Source: Ixodes scapularis (lineage: Eukaryota > Arthropoda > Arachnida > Ixodida > Ixodidae). From it: a DNA stretch of 64,000 nt. This document shows positions 56,361-64,000 of this stretch, piece after piece. Made by a program: the position numbers and the translations under genes. Location of the stretch: contig NW_024609836.1 of the NCBI RefSeq assembly GCF_016920785.2, forward strand, positions 66,815,596 to 66,879,595, written 5' to 3'. The notes under the pieces were generated by a model. It had not been told where the DNA came from and did no database searches. It was given only the letters and a program-made list of their open reading frames with translations. Position 1 is the first letter of the stretch. The number at the start of each line of letters is the position of its first letter.

Positions 56361-58463
56361 ATAATTAATTAACATCCGAGGCTCTTAGAGAGTACATAAA
56401 TTGCTGTACACGGCCGGATGAATTCCTAGAATCCGCGTGGTATAAACGCGATTTCCACGAGATATTTTTCTTTTAACCTACACAGCATTTAGAAATTCAC
56501 GGTTTTTACAGCTTCCCCATTCAAATTATAATAAAAAATCAAAAATTTGTCAGCCGCGCAGTCCAAGTTGCTATCGTCGTGCCCCGCTCAAAAAAAGAAA
56601 GTGAAAGACTCGTACACAACCACTAAACGAATCTGAATAATAAAACTCAATTGCCGCAAGATTAATTTTACGCGTTAAGGTTATAAAATATGCACCTTGA
56701 GCAGGCTCTTCCATCACAATATACTCCGTTTCACATTAACAGCAGCCAAACCTAGGGCCCGATGGAGCCAATGAAGTCATTAATGGCGCTGTCGTCTTTG
56801 TGCGTTTGCTACTGGCTAAACCAGCCACGCGCAGTGAATGCAGCGTCATCTTGAATCGGGTTTATTGTATACGCTTACTTATGCAGACATTAGGGTTGGC
56901 AACCGGAATAGCTGGAAATCAATGGCAGCCATGGCCAACACTGTGAGACTTCCATAGATTAAGAAGTCACCAAAAAGTATTAAAAAAATCTAATTCATTT
57001 GCGTTCTACGATATTCAGTCAGTTACGGTCCTCGAGACCATCACAATCTTTTGACGAGAAAAGCAGATATAGACAATTGTGTAAATAAAAATAACAAAAT
57101 TCAATAAAAACAAGGAATCGAGAGTCGTGGAAAAAAATTTAAATTACTGACTATTATTATATTAAGAATGACATGGTAAAATATTCCCTGCGAACATGGC
57201 GATGTTCTTTGTTGTTCAGTCTCCATTTCGTGCATGCGCCCAAGCAGTGATGTCCAAGAATGTTGGGGACGAAATTCGGAGCAAAACACGATGACAAGAG
57301 AAATACAAACACGGGAGTACTTACCACTCAAGCTTTATTTAGTACCAATGCCAACAAAACAAAATCGAGGAAAGGAATGAGACACAAAAACTAAATGGCG
57401 AAACTCCGCGTGCAGGTAACGGATCACCTACAGCATCGACACCCGCGCGGTTCCCTCCAATTGTTCAAGAAAGCAGAATTCTTTTTCTGACATGGGCAAT
57501 GAGTGTGCTCTAACAGACGGTAGCCCTAATCTATGGTGCCTATAGAAGGGAAAGTGTGACGGGCGCCTTATGCCTGCATTCTAGAGAGGTTCCATCTCAA
57601 ACCATGCTCTGCGTTTTCGCGTGGCAAGGAGGGAAGCTGGCGGAAAGACGGAGACGCTTCCAGACGAGCGACGCGATCGTCACTCCCTCGCAGCCACTAT
57701 TGAGACCGCCGCCCATAAACCATGTGACCCTGAACCAGCAGTTGGAAATTCTCTGTATTGCAAGCTCTCTATAACTTTTGGAGACCGCTGACTGGCCTGC
57801 CGGCTGCAAAGCCCCTAGCCGTCCCCAAATGTCTCATAGCGGAATTTTCATGCTGGAATTTTCATCGCGGAATTCAGGCGCATGACTTAACCGGTGAAAC
57901 GAGCGCAATTCATGTAGTTGACAAATAAAAATACAGTCATAAACGATTTCGTCAACTATAAGAAATAAAAAACATTCGTGTGTGTATAATTATTAATGAT
58001 ATGCCGAATCTGCCCCACTTCAGATTCGGCAAAATTCTACTCATGGTGAACCTTTGACGGAAACTTCGGCAGAGAAGTGGCAAAAATTCGGCAAGTGTGT
58101 GCACACGATTGCCGAATTCGCCGAGAACGCGACGGGGCCAAGGATTGGAAATGGCCGCTGTTAAGTCGTGCGGTTCACAACGTACACCCGCCGGCGATAT
58201 GAAGGTGAACGGCAGACTGTCCACGGGTCCGTGCTATCAGCGCCATGAAGCGGCTGCCGTGGCGGCTCGCTCTCTTATTGCGCCCTTCGCCGAGATTAAA
58301 CGCTTGGATCGAGCGCTGTTTTCAGATCTGCTGCTGCTCGCTGCAGAAAGCGTGGAAGTGGGTTTTGATTTCGGCATCACTTTTCGTGGGCGTGGCTAAT
58401 ATGACATCGCCGCAGGCGCGACGCGGTTGCTGACACATCACACAAATAAAACAGTATTTTTTA

Positions 58464-58682
58464 TTTTTTTTTTTTTTGAAAAAGCGGAAAGCAGAAGTTA
58501 CTTTTAGGGGCGAAGCTCCTTAGGGTCTAGCCTTGTCCATCCGGCGTCCGTGCTCACATCGATTGCCATCCCATCTGTCTTCTTGAAAAACCAAATGTTT
58601 GCGCAGTCGACAGGATTCGAACCTGTGCGGGAAGACCCCAATGGATTGCTAGTCCACCGCCTTAACAGTCGGCCACGACTGC
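58464..58682 (-). mobile_element. Serine-tRNA-derived SINE (Ruka-like)
   Basis: The 5' head (58602-58682) folds as a type II tRNA with a 7-bp acceptor stem (GCAGTCG with CGACTGC), a long variable arm and a B box GGTTCGAATCC. The body includes the tick-typical GGAGCTTCGCCCC word, and the element ends in an A-rich tail (T run at 58464-58477 on the plus strand). From published work I recall that Ruka, a SINE of ixodid ticks, has a serine-tRNA-like head, which fits. Confidence 0.7.
58602..58682 (-). tRNA. tRNA-Ser-like head of the SINE, anticodon AGC
   Basis: This is a cloverleaf-compatible 81-nt sequence. The anticodon loop reads CTAGCAA, so the anticodon would be AGC (at 58648-58650), which reads alanine codons, on a serine-type body. 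The D loop is one base short compared with a normal tRNA-Ser. Since it heads a SINE, I do not consider it a functional tRNA gene. Confidence 0.5.
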
Positions 58683-58744
58683 AGGACGAGTAGGGGGCTC
58701 TGGGATGTGGTAGTAACTCAAGAGCCGGGGATGTTATGGATGAA

Positions 58745-58890
58745 ACGTTGCATGCAGCCGCTCCACGTCTATACAGGAAAGGGCGCTGCGGTCAAATGCG
58801 TATATAATCGCGTTAAACTCTGCATGCATTGGCTCTACGTTTATAGACGAGAGGGCGCTGCGGTCAAATGCTCAAATGCGTATATAACAA
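58745..58890. repeat. Direct duplication of about 73 bp
   Basis: GGGCGCTGCGGTCAAATGC occurs twice (58782 and 58853 areas), each preceded by a GCATGCA-containing segment and followed by GCGTATATAA. It lies inside the long-TIR element. Confidence 0.75.
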
Positions 58891-60065
58891 CGTTCCATAC
58901 CACACATTCTCTTTCTGTCATAGATCAGGTAGTGCCACTTTATCGCGGAACTAAAGAGACCTCCACTTTCTCGTATCATCAGCACCACCAGAGCTTCGCC
59001 CCAATCAACATCATTCACTACGTCGAGATGCGGTCATTTTTTATTTGATTTGTTTCGCAGCATTTCGGTTTAGCACATATCCCAACAAAACTCCTACATC
59101 TCAATGCCTACCGATAGCGCCTGAAAGGCTCCTTCCCCGATCCTCGCGCTTTCTGCGGGGAGTAGCAGCAGAGCAGAGAACAGCACTCGATCCAAGCACT
59201 TAATCTCGGCGAAGCGCGCGATAAGAAAGCAAGTCGCCACAGCAGCCGCTTCATGGCGCTGATAGCACGGAGCGATCAACCGGTCCGGCGTTCACCTTCA
59301 TATCGCCGGCGGGTGTACTTTGTAGTACTACCAGCGGTTACGGTGAAGCGCGGAGTAGGCGACATAGTATGTGTGTTTGTCAGCCTTTGAGTGTGGCTCT
59401 CATCAATATGTTCTGCCTTAAGTGCAGAAGATCTACCAGGAATCGACGCAGCCCACTGCACAAGTGACAAGTACATTCTGGATAACGTGATTTTCATTTG
59501 ATCTTTCCAGTGAGAAAACGAGGTAGTTGCAACACTGACTGACAGGTACATTAAAGCACACCTCGTAATAATAGATATCAAATTTTCGACTTGCAAGTAG
59601 TTCTTGCCAAAACAAAATAATATTCTTTTTTAATTAGGATTATTTCGCGGTTTTCATTTATCTGCATAAAAGTAGACCCAGAACTATCATGCTCGACGTT
59701 GCACATCCGACATTGGTAACCTTTCTCATCTTCCTAAACGACCGTCTGTTTCCTAACATCAGAAACCGGAATTTTAAGAGTTAAAAAAATAGCTACGAAT
59801 ATAGGACGAAAACTCATGCAGATCTGGCGTACTGTGTCAAAAATTGAAAAACCATCCGTATACTTACAACAATATTCTTATCTCTTCTGGTGAAGGCTCA
59901 GTAGTCTCTGCATTCATTTTCGCGCACGAAACGGCGGCTCACAGAGAGTGTAAGAACACAGTGTTTCCACCTTTATTTTAGCAATCTAGACACTTGCAGG
60001 CTTGCACTGATCAGGCCTCAAAACCGAAACACGCGTATAGTAATTACGCCCGCTACTAACCAACC

Positions 60066-60280
60066 TGCCGCCTCGGTGGATCCAAGTGAGAGTGCCGGCC
60101 TACGGATTCCCAGGTGGCGGGTTCGAATCCTGGCCGAGGTGCCCGAAATCTGTTATGGGCTTATTGCGGAGAAGGCGCCGTGTAATCGAGCTTTCGGTTC
60201 TCCGCTGGGGCGAGCCAGATGCCAGTTGTTGGCTTGGCACTAAGTCCCCCAAATTTAGCCTTGGCTACACAACGTCCTCT
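60066..60280 (+). mobile_element. tRNA-derived SINE inserted in unit D
   Basis: Starts with a tRNA-like head of about 71 nt (GCCTCGG paired with CCGAGGT, B box GGGTTCGAATCC at about 60119-60130) and continues with a SINE body. Unit A (12478-12500) lacks it. The anticodon stem is degenerate, so it is not a working tRNA. Confidence 0.65.
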
Positions 60281-60619
60281 CTGCACCATTTCTGCAAAAC
60301 TTCCCTGTAATAATGCCAATAAACACACAAAAATTACACGATACAATTACCTTGTAGAATATCGCCTTATTAAGAAAAAAGCTTTGTGAGTGTGTATTTT
60401 AAAAAAAAAGAAAACTAAAAACATTCTTTTGTCCGAAAAAATCCAAATATCAACTTTAAATCTGGCGACATTGTATTTTTCGGAACAGAGCCCGGAAGGC
60501 ACCACTGTCGGTATACCAGCATCACATGTACCAGTACCAGTTGGTTGAAGCTCCTGGGTGTGAGTACCTAAAGAGCAGCAGGTGGAGCAGGGGGAAGCCT
60601 CGTAAATAAAAAAAAAGAG

Positions 60620-62950
60620 ATAAATCTGCTCAATATAGGATTCACAAACATGCAGAAAGATAGAAACAAAACAAATTGGAAAACAATTCCTGAAATATTA
60701 GAGGCTGAAACTTTCACAGCGTATGGGGTAGCACAAACACACCTTAAAGATGAAGAGGAACCACCGTTCATACCAGCTAGGCCACTCCTGGAGGTGATGA
60801 AACCGGAGGGGAGGTGTACGCAAAGGCGGAGGTCTAAACACGTTACTTAAAGGACAAGACTGGGAACAAGAGATGGAAAGCTGCATAGAACACTTATGAT
60901 TGAAAGGTAGGGTTTGAACACTCTGCGGGGTTGCTTACCTGAAAACAAGAAATGACTCAAGGGACTTTGATATCGAGAGATATCAAAGAAATTGGCCTTA
61001 ATCAAGAAATAATTATAATGGGAGACATGAATGCCCACTTAGAAGAGTTCGAAGAATACACACATATAACCGGAAATTTCGATAACATTTCTGTGCTGCC
61101 CTGGATGTAGTGCAAGTTAATGCAGAAGTAAAATGCGACGGGAAATATAACCTGGGAACGAAACATCTCACACTCAACAATAGCCTAATGCATTCTGTCC
61201 CACAAATTGTATGACAAGTTAAGAAGTAAGGAAATAAATGAGGAAGGTACAAAAGGCTTAGGGAGTGACAACAAAATAATTAAGATTAAATTTGGAGTAT
61301 CCGAACAAGAACAAAAAGCTAAGGAACGAGTGGGTAAGTCGAAATTAAGTAAAACTGAACCACAAAAAGTATCCAAACGTATTAGAAAATACTATTGAAA
61401 CAACCAGAAAGAGAATGAGCGTATGAGGATCTAATAGGAATTTTCAAAAAGGGAATTAGAGAAGCATCGAATTAAACAAAGAGGAAAGCGAAACCAAAAG
61501 TACAAACCAAAAAGCTCCTGGTATGAGGAGGTCAAAGCAGCCATATTGCGCCGCCAAGAGGCATCTAGGAAAGATAGGTTGGGAAAAAAAAAAAAAAAGG
61601 ACGAGCCTTGCCAGCTGAAACAGCATCAAAATGAGAGAACTTCATAGAGCGGAAAATGGAAACATCAGATTTAATACAGTCCAACCTTAGGAGTGCAAGA
61701 GTGCAGTAGATGATGGAAATAAATAAAAAGATAGGAATGCGGAAAAAAGGTTGTGTGTGAACATTAAACCAGACGTCACCTACTGACCTCACAGGAGGGG
61801 AGAAGAGTAGAGGGGAAAGATGCACGGGAATATATTAGGTAGATATCGAAAGTTCTTTCTCCTAGCTTGAGCAGAGGGAAACAGTGGATAGCACTGTCAG
61901 CAGCAGAGTAGGGGACTAGCAGGATTTTGTATCAATAGAGACGACCACAGGCAAATGGGATAAGGCACAAAGTAAGGTTTCTGCAGGTACAGCAACAGTC
62001 CCAGGCGACATATCTATGGAACTTACAAGGACACGAGGGAAAACAAGCAAATTGAAGCTGCGACATGTGATTCAATAAATAATTATGGGAGGAGAGATAC
62101 TAAATGATGGAAAACTAAATCAAATGAGACTAATATATAAAGGCATAGAGAGAAAACAAAAACGATATTTCAATAACGGAAATTTCAGTTCTATACAGAT
62201 TAGCTATGCAGATAGTAAAGTGTAGAATGGAGCAATGGCCAGAAGATATGCAAATACTGAGTGAGCTCCAAAATTGATTCCGAAGAGATAGAAGATTGGA
62301 AGATAACATTTTCGACACCATACAGTGTGTAGAAATACCAATGAAGAACCAAACTCCTTTATAGTTAGCTTATTTGGCCATAAAATAAGTGTTCGGTAAT
62401 GTGAGCCATGAAAAACTCTGGGGTCAGCTGAGAGAGTATGATTAAGATGCAAATTTCATTAGGTTTCTTCAGCATGTGCATACAAAAAATAACGTAGTTA
62501 TAACATGAAAGGCAGAAACTAAACATCCTGCACAAACAACAAGAGGGCTCAGGCAGGAATGTCCACTGTCACCTTTTCTTTTCATATATATCTGAGTGAA
62601 ATGAAAAATAAATTAGAGCAGAAAAACTTAAGTTTTCATGTAAGTTATGGAAGGAATGACAAATATAATACAGGTAATACCAGGATTGATGTATGCAAAC
62701 GACATAATACTTATAGAAGATAACCAGGATACATTACAGGAACTAGCTAGAATATGTAGAGACGAAGGGGACAGCTTGGGGATGAGTTTTAGTAGTAACA
62801 AGTCTGAAGGAATGGTGTTTAACGACGAAAAGAGAGAACCCTTGAGGATACAAGACATTGTAAGAAACCATGTAGGAAAATACGGGAATGAAATACCAAG
62901 AGATACATCAATAAAAAATATACTGAAAGGGGAAAAGGAATTGATATAAT
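60620..62950 (+). pseudogene. Decayed LINE with endonuclease and reverse transcriptase remnants
   Basis: The frame fragments read QKDRNKTNWKTIPEILE (60652), GDMNAHLEE (61021, the GDFNAH endonuclease motif), RQECPLSPF-like (62553), YLSEMKNKLEQ and MYANDIILIEDNQDTLQELA (62691, motif C changed to YAND). It is the same family as the remnant in unit A (12560-13870), and a piece of it is also in unit B (35660-35760), so the LINE was present before the units were duplicated. Unit A lost the 5' half by deletion. Confidence 0.75.
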
Positions 62951-62966
62951 TGTTGAATCCTTTGCC

Positions 62967-63262
62967 ATGGGGACTGTAAACAACAACATATTTGCACCCT
63001 CATCATCATTGACAAAGACAGAGGTCGAATTCCTAACGCTAGAGATGACTGGATTACTGACACCTCGTCGTGACGCTACAGCTTTTTAAACTTTTATATT
63101 TATAGCACATTTCCATTTGGGACTGTAAACAACAATATTTCTGCACCTTCATTATCATTGACAATGACAAAGGTCGAATTGTAAGTGATCGGAGATAACT
63201 AGATTAGTGATACCTCGTCGTGACGCCAGCGCTTTTTAAACTTTTATATTAACAGTAAATTC
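62967..63262. repeat. 149-bp tandem duplication
   Basis: GGGACTGTAAACAACAA begins at 62969 and again at 63118, and each copy runs through ACCTCGTCGTGACGC to CTTTTATATT. The copies differ at a few positions and small indels. Confidence 0.85.
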
Positions 63263-63399
63263 CCTTTCCTTTATAACATTTATCTCCTTTCCCTCTTTGA
63301 GAACGTTGAAACCTTTAGGGCCGGTTTTTATCGTTGTGCCATTTTATGTTGTTCCTAAATGAAAGATGTCCTGTTTCCGTCCTCGTCCTCGCTGTTTTT

Positions 63400-63985
63400 A
63401 TACTTTCAAGTTTTGTAAGTATTGGATTGCACTCGTCTTCAAGCTGACATAGGACTTGTTTCAAATTGGTGCTTCAAAAACCGCTTGTCGTTAAATCTCG
63501 GGAAGACTAAACACATTGTACTATCTAGAAAGCGTGAATTCATTTCTTTTTCTTACAACCTTGAAGGCGCCTTGATACCCCGGGTATCTGTTGTAAGGGA
63601 TCTTGGTGTCCGTGTTGACAGTTCACTTTTTTTTCAGAGAACATGTGTCTATAACTGTTAATACTGCGTTAAGAGTGTTAGGTATTATTTCTCGGTTATT
63701 AACGTTTTATCCATCTTGCTTGTCCCCTGTATCCCCTTTATCACGGATTCTACTGGCCTTCAATAAGGAACATCATTTCTATATTTTCATGTGTCTTCGG
63801 GAATTCGCCTTGCTTGTTCGTGGATGCATGTCTTTCGCCTAGAATGAGATTCTTTTTTGTGGTATTTGTATCGAGTATCTTGGTTTCTACGGTATTTGTA
63901 TGTTAGTATTTTGTGCACCACAGCGGTGACTGAAAAGTTGTATGTGGGCAAAGAAAATAAAGAATTTTATATTATATAAAATTAT
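63400..63985 (+). pseudogene. 5'-truncated LINE, post-RT fragment (jockey/CR1 type)
   Basis: The open frame contains LQADIGLVSNWCFKNRLSLN, KTKHIVLSRKRE and VVRDLGVRVDSSLFF, the conserved stretch behind reverse transcriptase motif C in jockey/CR1-type LINEs. A frame break follows in the T run near 63628 and the rest is in other frames. The element ends in an AAAGAAAATAAAGAATTT-type tail. The N-terminal 80% of the element is missing. Confidence 0.75.
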
Positions 63986-64000
63986 ATATCAACTGGTATA

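Larger units (their letters stand above)
58185..59315. mobile_element. TA-flanked element with about 190-bp inverted ends
   Basis: The ends read CACCCGCCGGCGATATGAAG and its mirror, and the arms stay alignable for about 190 bp. TA flanks both sides (58183-58184 and 59316-59317). Units A (near 11709) and B (near 29450) show the uninterrupted sequence around a single TA. No transposase; a SINE sits inside. The TA target fits Tc1/mariner-type integration. Confidence 0.8.
52100..60480. repeat. Segmental duplication unit D
   Basis: Same block order as the other units and most like C at its left edge (52138-52260). It is lengthened by insertions: Helitron-like fragments, a foldback, a TA-flanked MITE, the long-TIR element with its SINE, and a second SINE. 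The 56400-58180 part has no gene and matches unit B (27600-29450). Confidence 0.85.

Noticed and set aside
58602..58682. Functional tRNA gene
   Set aside because: It heads a SINE with a tail, the D loop is short and the anticodon does not match the body.
60161..60346. Short minus-strand secreted-looking frame
   Set aside because: It lies inside the SINE body and is antisense to it; the hydrophobic start is a by-product of the T-rich 3' flank.

Overview
This window looks like a stretch of a large, repeat-rich arthropod genome, most probably an ixodid tick. Three things point that way: a serine-tRNA-headed SINE of the kind described in ticks (Ruka-like), Penelope-type GIY-YIG fragments, and abundant foldback and MITE-like repeats of tick type. 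There is no operon structure, no rRNA, no CRISPR array and no long cellular gene. Almost all long open frames belong to retrotransposons. The species call rests on recognising repeat families by eye, not on a search.

The backbone is a set of paralogous segmental duplications: unit A about 5.56-12.5 kb, unit B about 25.44-35.76 kb, unit C about 45.51-48.9 kb, unit D about 52.1-60.5 kb. Two more diverged blocks, A' (about 17.04-18.16 kb) and B' (about 36.41-37.47 kb), follow A and B at similar distances. Every unit and block carries, on the minus strand, the first exon of a small secreted-peptide gene family: a start codon, a hydrophobic signal peptide of the MKTFF.FALLLVA type and, in A-D, a phase-1 GTGAG splice donor. 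A, B and C have a CTATAAAT box about 50 bp upstream of the ATG; in D the box is altered. A' and B' are decayed. The mature-peptide exon cannot be fixed from sequence alone. A cysteine-rich open frame behind a pyrimidine tract is intact and equally long in A and B but broken in C and D. A closer acceptor, giving a 67-nt intron, is also conserved.

Transposons dissect this backbone, and the paralogous units supply empty sites that prove several insertions. Unit A holds a hAT-like element, a 5'-truncated LINE and a 165-bp MITE. Unit B holds a nearly intact Ty3/gypsy element (29502-35327) with 375-bp LTRs that differ at one base. Between B' and C a 4.9-kb L1/Tx1-type LINE with target-site duplications sits inside the LTR of an older gypsy remnant. 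Between C and D a third gypsy remnant has an LTR filled by a nested stack of DNA elements. Unit D carries a TA-flanked long-inverted-repeat element containing the serine-tRNA SINE, a second SINE, Helitron-like fragments and a decayed LINE.

The left end (1-5.5 kb) has two Penelope fragments, a tRNA-like repeat, a strong foldback and a 72/73-bp satellite arranged as 145-bp dimers. The stretches 16.2-25.4 kb and 37.5-39.8 kb are mostly unrecognised non-coding DNA with short repeats. The right end finishes in a truncated jockey/CR1-type LINE.
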